Source: JBBWZH01 sp035544115 (GTDB lineage: Bacteria; Actinomycetota; Actinomycetes; Mycobacteriales; CADCTP01). From it: a stretch of 64,000 nt of DNA. Of the stretch, positions 28,147-37,035 are shown one piece after another; positions within the stretch are counted from its first letter, which is position 1, and every line of letters begins with the position of its first letter. The position numbers and the translations under genes are program-made. Below the pieces are notes generated by a model. The model was given only the letters and a program-made list of their open reading frames with translations. It searched no databases and was not told the origin of the DNA. The stretch spans positions 3,224,001-3,288,000 of the forward strand of contig OY970235.1 in the NCBI GenBank assembly GCA_963714145.1. Reading direction: 5' to 3'.

Positions 28147-28893
28147 GTGTCAGGTCGAAACACGTTCCACCGGGCTGTCCGCAGTCCGCGGGGGAACCTG
28201 ATCCGCAGACAGTTCTGGGCGAAGGCGACGGGGGTCGCCGCGCTCGTCGCCGCGGCGGCGGTGATGGTCGTCGGCACACCGGCGTCGGCCGCGACGACGC
28301 CGGTGACACCCGCCGCCGGGACCGCCGCGGCGTTGCCGTTCAACATCAACGGCCCCTGGACCGACAACGGGTCCGCCAAGCCGGTCATCAGTGCCGCCGC
28401 CGGGGTGGTCCTGATCGACATGTCCTACGCCCACCGCCCGACCGCGCAAGGGGTGGTGCTCGACGCGACAACGATCCTGGTCACCTTCCCCGACGCGGGC
28501 CCCTTCATCGGCACCTTCCTGGCGCCGGCCGTGCTCCAGTGGTCCAACGGATCGGTCTGGCAGAAGGTCTACACCGGACCGACGGTGGTCGACCTCAACG
28601 GCAGGTGGAGCGACGGCCGGACCGGCCAGATGATGACCCAGCTGAACGGATTCATCACGGTGAACATGTCGGGGCTGCACCGTCCGAACGCCGTGGGGTA
28701 CCTGGTCGGCCCGGCCGTGTTCATAGTCAGCTTCCCGGACGACCGCAACACGACCTTCGCCACGCTCCAGCCCGGCCCCGATCCCACTCTCGACCGCCTC
28801 ACCTGGTCGAACAGCTCCCAGTGGCACCGGGTACCGATCGAAGCGCCACCGGGCAACCCGCAGTGCCTGCTGCCCGGCAAGGTGCTCTGCTGA
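28147..28893 (+). CDS. Secreted protein with two internal ~80-residue repeats
   Basis: 248 aa, function not recognised. Signal peptide of about 48 residues ending TPASAATT, with basic N-region and hydrophobic core GVAALVAAAAVMVV. Two related units follow: about 67-140 (INGPWTDNGSAKPVI, MSYAHRPTAQGVVL, LQWSNGSVWQKV) and about 150-235 (LNGRWSDGRTGQMM, MSGLHRPNAVGYLV, LTWSNSSQWHRV). Each looks like a beta-sandwich/lipocalin-like module with a terminal W-S-N-x-S-x-W. Two Cys occur near the C-terminus. The GTG start is preceded by AGGAGA. A strong terminator follows at 28952, so it is monocistronic. Confidence 0.75.
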   Translation: MSGRNTFHRAVRSPRGNLIRRQFWAKATGVAALVAAAAVMVVGTPASAATTPVTPAAGTAAALPFNINGPWTDNGSAKPVISAAAGVVLIDMSYAHRPTAQGVVLDATTILVTFPDAGPFIGTFLAPAVLQWSNGSVWQKVYTGPTVVDLNGRWSDGRTGQMMTQLNGFITVNMSGLHRPNAVGYLVGPAVFIVSFPDDRNTTFATLQPGPDPTLDRLTWSNSSQWHRVPIEAPPGNPQCLLPGKVLC

Positions 28894-28951
28894 GGCAGCT
28901 CCCGCAGGTCGGCCCCGCGGTCCAGCCCCGCGGGCCGGTGACCTGTGCTGG

Positions 28952-28984
28952 CGGCCACGGCGTCGGGCCCCGACGCCGTGGCCG
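28952..28984 (+). terminator. Strong terminator hairpin
   Basis: 16-bp perfect inverted repeat (28952-28967 and 28969-28984) around one central base, 58 bp after the secreted-protein stop. It separates this gene from the lacI-type promoter. Confidence 0.75.
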
Positions 28985-29044
28985 CCGGCCGCCCGCCGGC
29001 CTGGTCCGCGAGTCCACATCGGACACCCGCGAGCCGGCCTTCGC

Positions 29045-29060
29045 CCGCATACGTATGACC
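29045..29060. promoter_or_regulatory. LacI operator over the regulator's own promoter
   Basis: Contains the perfect 10-bp palindrome CATACGTATG (29048-29057). Its first ten bases, CCGCATACGT, are identical to the site upstream of the sugar ABC operon (35443-35458). It covers the expected -35 position for the TAGCCT -10 box at 29073-29078. Confidence 0.65.
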
Positions 29061-29086
29061 GCATCGGAATGCTAGCCTTGCAGCAA

Positions 29087-30211
29087 ATGTCGGAGACTCC
29101 GCGCGGTGCCCGGTCCACGCCGGAGGACGGCTCGGGCCGGGCCGGCCGCCCGGTGCCGTCCGGTGTCCGGCGGCCCGCGGTGACCATGCGCGACATCGCC
29201 GCGGCGGCCGCGGTGTCGCAGAGCACCGTGTCCCGGGTGCTGAACAACGCCCCGAGCAGCGTGCCGATCGCCTCCACCACCCGGGAGCGGGTCATCCAGG
29301 CCTCGCGCCGGCTCGGCTACCGGGCCAATCCACTGGCCCGCGGGCTGCGCGGGGCGCCGACGAACCTGATCGGCGCCGTGGTCCGCGACTTCAGCGACCC
29401 GTTCATCGCCGGAGCCATCGAGGCCCTGGTGGTCGAGTCGATGGCACACGGGTACAACGTGGTCCTGGGGCACGTGCATGGTCGTCGCGGCGAACCGGAT
29501 TCACTCACCGCCGTGTTCGAGACCCGGCACACCGACGCGATCATCCTGCTCGGGGACATGCAGGAGCATCCGGAGTTCCTGGCCGAACTGCGGACCGCGA
29601 ACGTCCCGGTGGTCGCGCTCTGGCAGGGGACGGGCCCGCTCGAGTACCCGGCGGTCGACGCCGATGACCGGACCGGCGTGCAGGCCGGGCTGGCGCATCT
29701 GGCGGCCCTCGGGCACCGGCGGATCGCGTTCGTCAGCGCCCACCTGGCCGGCATGTACAACGTCCGCGAGGAGGCGTACGTCGACTTCATGCGGGAGCGG
29801 CTGGCCGGTGTGCCGACCGGCTACGTCGAGCGGTGCCCGAACACGCTGGCCGGCGGCGCCGACGCACTGAGCCGCCTGCTGCGCCTGGCGGAGCCGCCCA
29901 CGGCGGTCGCCACCTCGACCGACCTGGTCGCCGTGGGCGTGCTGCACGCCGCGCACAGCCTCGGGGCGGTGGTACCGGGACGCCTGTCCGTGGTCGGGTT
30001 CGACGACATCCTGATCTCGTCGCACACGGTTCCGGCGCTCACCACGGTGCGGATGCCCATCGCCGAGATCATCCGGCACGCGGTCGACCGGGCGATCGGC
30101 CTGGCGCGCGATCCGAGCGCCCGCCGGGATCCGACCGTTGACGTGTTCGCACCGTCGCTGATCGTTCGCGAGTCGACCGCGCCCCCGCCCCCCGCCCACC
30201 AGCCGGGCTGA
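29087..30211 (+). CDS. LacI-family transcriptional regulator of the GH127/ABC operon
   Basis: 374 aa. The N-terminal LacI HTH is VTMRDIAAAAAVSQSTVSRVLNNA (about residues 33-56) with hinge RRLGYRANPLARGLR. A periplasmic-binding-like ligand domain follows: LIGAVVRDFSDPFIAGAIEAL, TSTDLVAVGVLHAAHSLG and VVGFDDILISSHTVPALTTVR. Start ATG 29087 fits a leaderless transcript (TAGCCT 8 nt upstream); ATG 29069 is a longer alternative. It is convergent with the arabinofuranosidase/ABC operon, whose promoter carries a matching operator, so it is predicted to repress that operon and itself, with an arabinose-containing sugar as effector. Confidence 0.85.
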   Translation: MSETPRGARSTPEDGSGRAGRPVPSGVRRPAVTMRDIAAAAAVSQSTVSRVLNNAPSSVPIASTTRERVIQASRRLGYRANPLARGLRGAPTNLIGAVVRDFSDPFIAGAIEALVVESMAHGYNVVLGHVHGRRGEPDSLTAVFETRHTDAIILLGDMQEHPEFLAELRTANVPVVALWQGTGPLEYPAVDADDRTGVQAGLAHLAALGHRRIAFVSAHLAGMYNVREEAYVDFMRERLAGVPTGYVERCPNTLAGGADALSRLLRLAEPPTAVATSTDLVAVGVLHAAHSLGAVVPGRLSVVGFDDILISSHTVPALTTVRMPIAEIIRHAVDRAIGLARDPSARRDPTVDVFAPSLIVRESTAPPPPAHQPG

Positions 30212-30238
30212 CCCGGGCACCCGGACACCCGGCGGCGG

Positions 30239-32131
30239 TCACGGCCGGCGGGGAAGCCACACCCGCATCGCACCGACCTGGCGGTTGGCCCAGGCGAAGT
30301 ACGGGACGGCGGCGGCCAGATCCGTGGTGCCCGCGGTCCGGCTGCGCAGCGGGACGGTGATGCCGACCGCCGAGTCGCCGAGATCAGGGCGCCCGACGGT
30401 GGCCGGCGGCCGGTGCCCGTCCCACTCCAGGTCTTCGAGCTCGGCACCCGGCGCCAGGTCCGCCGACTCGACGCAGTAGACGAGCGGGCCACGCTGCACG
30501 GCCGCGCAACCGCGCACGGCGTCGACGCGCGGGTCGGGCTCGGTGACCCGGACGGACAGATCGAGGTCGAGCACCACGGTGTCCCCCGGCCGCCAGCGCC
30601 GGTGCCGCTCGACCGCACCCGGCCGCACCGGCGCGGCCGCGGCGTCCGGCGTCTCGAGGGTCGCGTCCGGGCACCAACCCGGTACCCGCAGCGACAGCGT
30701 CCACGGATCGTCCGGTGTGGACAGAACCTGCACCGCCACCCGACCGTGCCACGGATAGTCGGTGCGCACCGCCAGCCGGACGGTCCCGCCGGCCACCCGA
30801 GCGGTGATCTGCCCGCTGGCGTACTGGTGGATCTGGACGCCGGCTTCGTCCCGGCTGGCCAGGTACTGCGGCCACGAGCTGAGCAGGCGCATCAGGTTCG
30901 GTGGGCAGCAGGCGCACGGGTACCACGGGGCACGCCCGCCACCGCCGGCCGGCTCCCAGGCCCGATGGGTTCGCCGCTGCAACGGGTTGACGTAGAAGAA
31001 CCGGGTGCCGTCCAGGGACATGCCGGACAGGACCCCGTTGTACATCGCGCGCTCGATGGCGTCGGCGTACTGCGCCTCGCCCGTTGCCAGCAGCAGCCGC
31101 CAGGCGAGCATGACGCTGGCGATCGCCGCGCACGTCTCGGTGTAGGCCCGGTCCGGTGGCAGCTCGAACGGGTCGCCGAACGACTCGTCGCGGTGCCGGC
31201 TGCCCATCCCGCCGGTGAGGTACGTCCGGGTCGCCACCAGATCCCGCCAGCGCTCCCCCACCGCGGCGAGCAGGTCGGTGTCCCCCAGCTCGACCGCGAC
31301 GTCGACGGCGCCGCAGTCGAGGTAGAGCTGCCGCACGGCATGCCCGGCGACCGTGGTGGCCTGCCGTACCGGCTCGTGGTCCTGCCAGTACGCCGGCCCG
31401 AACCGGCCCGCTCCGAGCAGCCCGTGGCCGCGCAGATCGAGCATCCGGGCGGCCAGCGCGGCGTACCGGCCCTCGCCCGTGACCCGGGTCAGCTCCACCA
31501 GCGCCATCTCGATGCCGGGATGCCCGTCCACCCCGTCCCGCCCGGACGGCCCGAACTCCCGCTCGATCCGGTCGGCGGCCCGGACCGCGACGGCGAGCAG
31601 CCGGTCGTCGCCCAGCGCCCGGTGCCAGGCGACCGCGGCCTGGATGAGGTGACCCACGCAGTAGAACTCGTGGCCCCAGGCCAGGTCGTGGTGCACCTGG
31701 CCGCCGAGGAGCTGGACGTAGCTGTTGAGGTACCCGTCCGGGCGCTGCGCCGCCGCCACGATGCCGATCGCCTCGTCGGCCGCCGCGAGCAGGCCGGCCG
31801 GCGGGGCGGGCGTGCCCCCGGCCGCGGTGACCCGGGCGAGCTCCCAGCCGACCGCCTCCAGCCACTTGTAGACGTCCGAGTCGAGAAACGGGAACGTGGC
31901 GCCCGAGGTGTCGGCCAGCGCCCGGTACTGCCCGTCGCCGCCGGCCGCGAACCGCAGGTTGTCCAGCGTCCCGGTGCCGCGCAGCTGGTCGAACCCGTGC
32001 GGGATCGTGCGGCTGCGGTTGACCTGCAGGCGCTCGGCCCAGAAGCCGCCGGCCACGGTCGGCTGAGGTGAGTCCAGCGGTCGCAGCCGGGTCTTCGCGG
32101 CCGCCGTGGGCAGGACGACGCCGACGCTCAT
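30239..32131 (-). CDS. GH127 beta-L-arabinofuranosidase
   Basis: 630 aa, the usual family length, with no signal peptide (cytosolic). The (alpha/alpha)6 barrel includes LNSYVQLLGGQVHHDLAWGHEFYCVGHLIQAA and TYLTGGMGSRHRDESFGDPFELP. Glu and Cys of YTETCAAIA (near residue 330) and the double Cys of YPCACCPPNLMRLL (near 409) correspond to the zinc-binding Glu/Cys3 site, with one Cys as nucleophile in characterised GH127 enzymes. Role: release of L-arabinofuranose from imported plant-derived oligosaccharides. The ATG overlaps the upstream permease stop by 4 bp. Last gene of the operon. Confidence 0.88.
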   Translation of the reverse strand: MSVGVVLPTAAAKTRLRPLDSPQPTVAGGFWAERLQVNRSRTIPHGFDQLRGTGTLDNLRFAAGGDGQYRALADTSGATFPFLDSDVYKWLEAVGWELARVTAAGGTPAPPAGLLAAADEAIGIVAAAQRPDGYLNSYVQLLGGQVHHDLAWGHEFYCVGHLIQAAVAWHRALGDDRLLAVAVRAADRIEREFGPSGRDGVDGHPGIEMALVELTRVTGEGRYAALAARMLDLRGHGLLGAGRFGPAYWQDHEPVRQATTVAGHAVRQLYLDCGAVDVAVELGDTDLLAAVGERWRDLVATRTYLTGGMGSRHRDESFGDPFELPPDRAYTETCAAIASVMLAWRLLLATGEAQYADAIERAMYNGVLSGMSLDGTRFFYVNPLQRRTHRAWEPAGGGGRAPWYPCACCPPNLMRLLSSWPQYLASRDEAGVQIHQYASGQITARVAGGTVRLAVRTDYPWHGRVAVQVLSTPDDPWTLSLRVPGWCPDATLETPDAAAAPVRPGAVERHRRWRPGDTVVLDLDLSVRVTEPDPRVDAVRGCAAVQRGPLVYCVESADLAPGAELEDLEWDGHRPPATVGRPDLGDSAVGITVPLRSRTAGTTDLAAAVPYFAWANRQVGAMRVWLPRRP

Positions 32132-33000
32132 TTCACCGCTCCGCTCATCAGCCCGGACACGTAGTACCGCTGCAGCAGCAGGTAGACCGCGATGCACGGA
32201 ACCATCGAGATGGCGATGCCGGCCTGGAGCATGCCCCAGTCGGTACCGCCGAGACTGGTTTCGGTGCGGGCGGCGGCGAGGATCAGCGGAAGCGTGAACC
32301 GGTCGCCGCGGCTCATCATCACCAGCGCGCCGAGGAACTCGTTCCACGACATGATGAACGCGAACAGGGCGACGGTCACGATCGCCGGCCAGACCGACGG
32401 AATGAAGATCCGCAGCAGCGCCTGCCAGGACGACGCGCCGTCCACCACCGCCGCCTCCTCCAGCTCCCGCGGCACCCCGCTGAAGCTGTTCCGCAGGATG
32501 TACAGGCTGAACGGCAGCTGGATCACCGCGTGCACGATCGCCAGGCCGAGCAGCGTGTTGGTCAGCTTGAGGTGCACGAACATCAGGAACATCGGGGTCA
32601 GCAGGGCCTGGTACGGCACGATCAGCGCGACCAGCAGGACGACGAAGATCACTTCCTTGCCCGGGATCTGGAACCGGGCCAGCGCATACCCGGCCGGCAC
32701 CGTGAGCACCAGGGTGATCGCGATGGCCAGCAGTGCGGTGCCCAGGCTGTTGAGCAGGTACGCCGGCAACCCCTGCTGGTAGCTCCACAACCGCCGGTAG
32801 CTGTCGAAGCTCAGGCCGTGCGGCAGGTACGTCGGCGGCGTGGCGGCCGCCTCGGCCGGCGGCTTGACCGAGGCCAGCAAGGACATCACCAGCGGCAGCA
32901 GCATCACCACGCAGATCGCGAGGCACACCGCGGCCACCAGGTAGCGGGCCCGGCCGGGCCGAACCCCTCGGCGCGGAGCGCTTTCCTGGCGGCGGCTCAT
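32128..33000 (-). CDS. Carbohydrate ABC transporter permease (MalG-like)
   Basis: 290 aa, six hydrophobic segments. The binding-protein-dependent EAA loop reads LEEAAVVDGASSWQALLRIFIPSVWPAI near residue 195. The C-terminus (LLLQRYYVSGLMSGAVK) is typical of MalG-type subunits. It pairs with the permease at 32997 through an ATGA overlap on both sides, so the transporter is made as one translational unit. Confidence 0.9.
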   Translation of the reverse strand: MSRRQESAPRRGVRPGRARYLVAAVCLAICVVMLLPLVMSLLASVKPPAEAAATPPTYLPHGLSFDSYRRLWSYQQGLPAYLLNSLGTALLAIAITLVLTVPAGYALARFQIPGKEVIFVVLLVALIVPYQALLTPMFLMFVHLKLTNTLLGLAIVHAVIQLPFSLYILRNSFSGVPRELEEAAVVDGASSWQALLRIFIPSVWPAIVTVALFAFIMSWNEFLGALVMMSRGDRFTLPLILAAARTETSLGGTDWGMLQAGIAISMVPCIAVYLLLQRYYVSGLMSGAVK

Positions 33001-33875
33001 GCCTCCCTCCGGCGGGTGATGAGGAGCTGGACCACGGTCAGGGCCAGGATCGTCACCGCCAGCAGGATCGACAGCGCCGCGCCGTACCCGAGCTTGAGGT
33101 ACGGGAACGAGTTCAGATACACGTAGAACACCGACGTCGCGGTCTCGTTTCCGGGCTGGCCGGCGGTCATGATGTAGAACTGGTCGAACGCCAGCAGCGA
33201 GCCGATCACGCTGACCAGCGTCACGAGCAGCACCGTCCGCAGGGTCAGCGGCACGATCACCCGGGTGACCCGCTGCCAGTAGCTCGCGCCGTCCACCAGG
33301 CTCGCCTCCGTGATCTCGGTGGGGATCGCCTGGATCGCGCCGACGAAGAGGATCATCCCGAAGCCGATGACCTTCCAGGTCACCGAGGCGATGATCGCGA
33401 AGTTGGACGTGTTCGCGTTCACGCCGAGCCAGAGCACCGGCTTGTCGATCACACCGACGTCGGTCAGGGCGCGGTTGACGAGGCCGGAGTCGGGACTCAG
33501 CAACCAGTACCAGAGCAGGCTCGACACCCCCAGACCGATCACCACCGGCGCGAAGACCACCGTCCTGGTGACCCGGCGCAACGGGCCGTTCGACGAGGTC
33601 AGCAACGCGAGCAGGTAGCCGCCGACGATCAGGATCGGGGTGATGATCAGCGTGTACTTCACCGTGAAGAGGAACGACACCCAGAACTGGTGGTCGTCGA
33701 ATGCCTGCCGGTAGTTGTCCAGCCCGACGTACCGCGGCGGAGTGATCAGCGACCAGTTGTTGAACGACATCCAGACCATCTGCCCGAGCGGGTACACGGT
33801 GAAGACGAGCACGAAGATCAGGGCCGGTGCCAGATAGGCGAACCCGACCAGCCGGCGCCGCCTGCTGCGGTACAT
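32997..33875 (-). CDS. Sugar ABC transporter permease (MalF/UgpA-like)
   Basis: 292 aa, six hydrophobic segments. The first helix region AYLAPALIFVLVFTVYPLGQMVWMSF is characteristic of the MalF/UgpA group, and the EAA loop is EITEASLVDGASYWQRVTRVIVPLT near residue 200. Second gene after the binding protein. No ATPase gene is in the operon, which is normal in actinomycetes, where one MsiK-type ATPase serves many importers. Confidence 0.9.
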   Translation of the reverse strand: MYRSRRRRLVGFAYLAPALIFVLVFTVYPLGQMVWMSFNNWSLITPPRYVGLDNYRQAFDDHQFWVSFLFTVKYTLIITPILIVGGYLLALLTSSNGPLRRVTRTVVFAPVVIGLGVSSLLWYWLLSPDSGLVNRALTDVGVIDKPVLWLGVNANTSNFAIIASVTWKVIGFGMILFVGAIQAIPTEITEASLVDGASYWQRVTRVIVPLTLRTVLLVTLVSVIGSLLAFDQFYIMTAGQPGNETATSVFYVYLNSFPYLKLGYGAALSILLAVTILALTVVQLLITRRREA

Positions 33876-33975
33876 ATCGGCCCTCCCCGGACTCCGCCAC
33901 GCCGAGCGCCTCGGCGTGGGCGTCCACCAGGGCGGGATCGCCCTGGTGGACGCGACAACCAGCGGACGCCGCCGG

Positions 33976-35280
33976 CTACACGGCGATCTTCTTCATCGCC
34001 GTCTTGGCGTCGGCGATGACCGTGTCGAGGCTGTCCTCGGAGTAGTAGGCACGCTGCAGCATCTTCAGCCACGGGCCCTGCGGTGAGTTGATCTGCTCGA
34101 AGAAGGTGAACGTGTACGGCGTCCGGCCGACGGTCAGCGCCTTGGCGACGTCCCGGACCAGCGGCTCCTCGCGGAAGTACTTGTTGTCCGCCATGTCGGA
34201 ACGGGTGGTGAGGTTGAGCGCCTTGGCGTAGACCTCCACCTGAACCTCGTCGGACATCAGGAACTTCATGAAGTTCACCGAGTCGTTCACCCGCTTGCTG
34301 CCCTTCGGGACGACGACGAGGTCGCCGCCGATGAACGACGCGGACGAGCCCGGAGTGACGCCGGGCAGCAGGGATATGCCGAACTTCATCTTCGCGTTCT
34401 GCTGCCGGGCGAGGGTGATGTTGAAGTTCCCGGTGCCCATCATCCCGACCTTGCCGGAGCCGAACTGGAGGTGGAACGTCTCACCGTTCTCGGTCCGGGC
34501 GCCGGGCGCGACGTTGCCCGACTTGACCATCTCCCGGGTGAACTCCAGCACCTGCTTGACGCCCTCGCCGACCAGCGGCTCGTCGCCCGGGCCGGCCGCC
34601 TCGATCTTGGCACCGGACGCCCACATCAACGGGCCGACGGTGAAGATGTTGCAGCCCGCGCAGTTGCCCGGCAGGTAGTACCCGTGTACCCCACCGCCCA
34701 GCGCGGTGATCTTGTCGGCGTACGTGCGGAGCTCGGCGAGGCTGGTCGGCGGCTTGTCCGGGTCCAGACCCGCCCGCGCGAACAGATCCTTGTTGTAGAA
34801 CAGCGCGGACACGTCGGCGTACAGCGGAACGCCGTAGACCTTGTCCTGGTACGTCGCGACGGTCATGTGGCCCTTGCTGGCCGTCTTGAGCTCGGTCCAG
34901 TCCTGGATCCGCGGGGTGATGTCGACCAGTTGCTGGGCCTTCTCGAACTGTGGCGCGTAGATCAGGTCCATGCCCATGAGGTCCGGCACCTGCCCGGACG
35001 CGATGCCCTGCGCGATCTTGCCGACCATCTCGGTGTGCGGGATGTAGGTGAGCTTGATCGCGCAGTCCGGGTTCTTCGTGTTCCAGGCCGCGACGAGCAG
35101 GTCGACCATTTCCTTGTTGCCGCCGGAACGCTCCCACATCGTGAGCGGACCCTTGCTCGCACAGCTCGTGGTCGCGGTGCCCGCCGTGGCCGCCGGCGGT
35201 GCTTCGGTCCCGCCACCGCAGGACGCGACGAGCAGGGTCGTCGCGACCGCCAGCACAGGCCACCTGAGACGGATCGTCAT
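33976..35280 (-). CDS. Sugar ABC transporter substrate-binding lipoprotein
   Basis: 434 aa with lipobox LLVASCGG (Cys about residue 21). The family-1 extracellular binding-protein fold is visible from LTMWERSGGNKEMVDLLVAAWN through VYGVPLYADVSALFYNKDLFARAGLDP and FIGGDLVVVPKGSK. ATG 35280 is preceded by AAGGAGCG. First gene of the operon; predicted ligand is an arabinose-containing oligosaccharide, judged from the GH127 gene downstream. Expression is expected to respond to the LacI operator at 35443. Confidence 0.88.
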   Translation of the reverse strand: MTIRLRWPVLAVATTLLVASCGGGTEAPPAATAGTATTSCASKGPLTMWERSGGNKEMVDLLVAAWNTKNPDCAIKLTYIPHTEMVGKIAQGIASGQVPDLMGMDLIYAPQFEKAQQLVDITPRIQDWTELKTASKGHMTVATYQDKVYGVPLYADVSALFYNKDLFARAGLDPDKPPTSLAELRTYADKITALGGGVHGYYLPGNCAGCNIFTVGPLMWASGAKIEAAGPGDEPLVGEGVKQVLEFTREMVKSGNVAPGARTENGETFHLQFGSGKVGMMGTGNFNITLARQQNAKMKFGISLLPGVTPGSSASFIGGDLVVVPKGSKRVNDSVNFMKFLMSDEVQVEVYAKALNLTTRSDMADNKYFREEPLVRDVAKALTVGRTPYTFTFFEQINSPQGPWLKMLQRAYYSEDSLDTVIADAKTAMKKIAV

Positions 35281-35442
35281 CCCACGCTCCTTGGGTCGAC
35301 AGTGCCTCCGCGATCGAGCCGCTCGACCGCGATCGCCTCCCTCGGCCGCGCTCGCGGCCACCCGGGCCCGGCACAACCGGACGCGTGACGAGGGGTCGCT
35401 GCGCGGATTCAGGCAGCCGGACCGTACTCCTGCCGGAGGTCC

Positions 35443-35458
35443 CCGCATACGTTTGCGG
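35443..35458. promoter_or_regulatory. LacI operator upstream of sugar ABC/GH127 operon
   Basis: CCGCATACGTTTGCGG: arms CCGCA/TGCGG around an ACGT core, 163 bp before the binding-protein ATG. It shares CCGCATACGT with the site in front of the lacI-type gene. Confidence 0.65.
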
Positions 35459-35561
35459 TCATTCGTTGTCGGGTTGAGACCTACGGCTCCGCCCACGGGC
35501 CGGAACGGGGTTGTCGAACTGCCGGACGGCCGGCGCCGCGCGGTACCACCCGCTCGCGCCG

Positions 35562-35585
35562 GCCCCGGGCGACGGGGCCCGGGGC
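35562..35585 (-). terminator. Terminator hairpin after the VOC gene
   Basis: GCCCCGGGC (35562-35570) pairs with GCCCGGGGC (35577-35585) over a 6-nt loop, starting 5 bp past the minus-strand stop at 35590. Confidence 0.6.
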
Positions 35586-35589
35586 GTGG

Positions 35590-36843
35590 TCAGCGACAGC
35601 GGATGTTGAGCTCGTTCCCTTCCGGGTCGGCGACCGTGCGACGACCCGGGGAGCTGCCGGTCATGATTCGTCCCCCGGCGGCGACGGCCGCGTCGACGCG
35701 GACCTGGGCCTGGTCGGCCGGGACGAAGAGGTCGACGTGGATGCGGTTGCGCTGCCGGCGCCGGTCCTCCTCCGCCGCGTCCATCGGCTGGAAGAAGATG
35801 ACCGGGTTGAGCCGGCGCGGATCGTAGCTGTCGGTCAGGAACGTCCGTGGGTCGTGCCGATAGCCGAGCACGGTCGTCCAGAAGGCCCGCACCGCGGGCA
35901 CGTCGACCGCGTCGATGCCGAGTTGGACGAAGCGCAGCCGGGTCGGGTCCGCGGAGTGCCCCAGATCGTGCGCCGCGGTCTGGATCCGACCGGCCAGGTC
36001 CACGAATCGGGTGCCGGCCGGGCGGTCGCCGGCCTCCCACTGGTCCTTCCCGCTGTCGATCGTGACGCCGTCCGACCGCAGGTCCACCAGCACGGGCAGC
36101 CCCGCGCTGTCGGCCAGACCGGCAACGGCCGAGGCGAGCTCGGCCGCCGGCACAGCCGACGCGATGGGATAGCACGCCATGGCGCCGAACAGCACCTGCC
36201 AGTCGGCGGTCTCCGGCCCGTCCGCGAGCTCACTGCCCGGCACCAGGTCGACCTCGTTACCTTCGGCATCGGCGAGCGTGAACTGGTACGCGCCGAACGC
36301 CGCACGTCCGACCGCGGCCTTGGCCGCCTGCACCGCGTCCGGCCCCCGGACGACGTCGACGTGGATCCGGTTGCGCAGCGGCCGTGGTTCGTCCCGGTGG
36401 TGGAACGAGATCGCCGGATCCCGCCGGAACGGATCGGTGAGGCCGTCGGCACCGACCGGCTCGTAGCCGAGCGCGGTTCGCCAGAACGACCAGACCGAGG
36501 GCCGATCAATGGCATCGATCGCGAGTCGCACGGTCTGCAGCGCTGCCGGGTCCGCGGCCAGGCCCAGGTCCTGAGCCGCCGCCGAGATCGCGCGGGCGAG
36601 CGCCAGGTCGACCGGGGTGGGATCGGCGGCACCCGGTGCGCCGATCCGGACCCGCACCCCACCGGCGCGCAGGTCGACGTCCGGCAGGCCGTTGCCGTCC
36701 ACCAGCTCGGCGATACGGCGGACCAGCGCCGCACCTGCCGGCAGTGACGGCGCGTCGAACCAGGCGCTCGCGCCGGCGTCGAGGGCCCGCCAGTCCCCCA
36801 TGCCGTCCGCCTGCTGGAACCCGGTCACTGCCAGTCGATCCAT
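35590..36843 (-). CDS. Duplicated pterin-dehydratase-like/VOC protein
   Basis: 417 aa made of two copies of a two-domain unit. Unit 1: residues about 15-105 resemble 4a-hydroxytetrahydrobiopterin dehydratase (LVRRIAELVDGNGLPDVDLRAGGVRVRI, DLALARAISAAAQDLGL), and 105-205 are a glyoxalase-fold (VOC) module (AIDRPSVWSFWRTALGYEP, NRIHVDVV, DAEGNEVDLVPG). Unit 2: about 215-310 and 310-417 repeat the same order (AVDVPAVRAFWTTVLGYRH, NRIHVDLF, DPEGNELNI). The dehydratase histidines are missing, so that fold is probably structural. Enzymatic role unknown; VOC members include isomerases, dioxygenases and drug-binding proteins. Confidence 0.75.
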   Translation of the reverse strand: MDRLAVTGFQQADGMGDWRALDAGASAWFDAPSLPAGAALVRRIAELVDGNGLPDVDLRAGGVRVRIGAPGAADPTPVDLALARAISAAAQDLGLAADPAALQTVRLAIDAIDRPSVWSFWRTALGYEPVGADGLTDPFRRDPAISFHHRDEPRPLRNRIHVDVVRGPDAVQAAKAAVGRAAFGAYQFTLADAEGNEVDLVPGSELADGPETADWQVLFGAMACYPIASAVPAAELASAVAGLADSAGLPVLVDLRSDGVTIDSGKDQWEAGDRPAGTRFVDLAGRIQTAAHDLGHSADPTRLRFVQLGIDAVDVPAVRAFWTTVLGYRHDPRTFLTDSYDPRRLNPVIFFQPMDAAEEDRRRQRNRIHVDLFVPADQAQVRVDAAVAAGGRIMTGSSPGRRTVADPEGNELNIRCR

Positions 36844-36855
36844 CTGGAGATCTTC

Positions 36856-37035
36856 TCAGTGCTCGGCCGGCGCGACGGTCCTGGTCAGCACGCGGTGCTG
36901 GATGCCCTTCGGGCGGGAGTAGCAGCCGCCGCACACCCCGTTGGGCCGCTCCGCGAGATCGGCGAAGGCGTCCCAGGTCTCCGGGCTGAGCGGTCGGATC
37001 GTGAGCGCGCCAGGCGCCACCTTGGTCTTGGTCAT
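36856..37035 (-). pseudogene. N-terminal remnant of a GNAT-like acetyltransferase (59 aa)
   Basis: An ATG at 37035 opens MTKTKVAPGALTIRPLSPETWDAF, followed by ADLAERPNGVCGGCYSRP. This resembles the N-terminus of actinomycete GNAT proteins, but the frame stops after 59 codons, with no acetyl-CoA loop. No continuation was found because the VOC gene starts 13 bp beyond. Probably a truncated gene; a genuine short protein cannot be excluded. Confidence 0.5.

Larger units (their letters stand above)
35281..35589. other. Promoter/terminator region between ABC operon and VOC gene
   Basis: About 310 bases holding the operon leader, the LacI operator (35443-35458) and the terminator hairpin of the VOC gene (35562-35585). 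No gene is visible. Confidence 0.6.
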
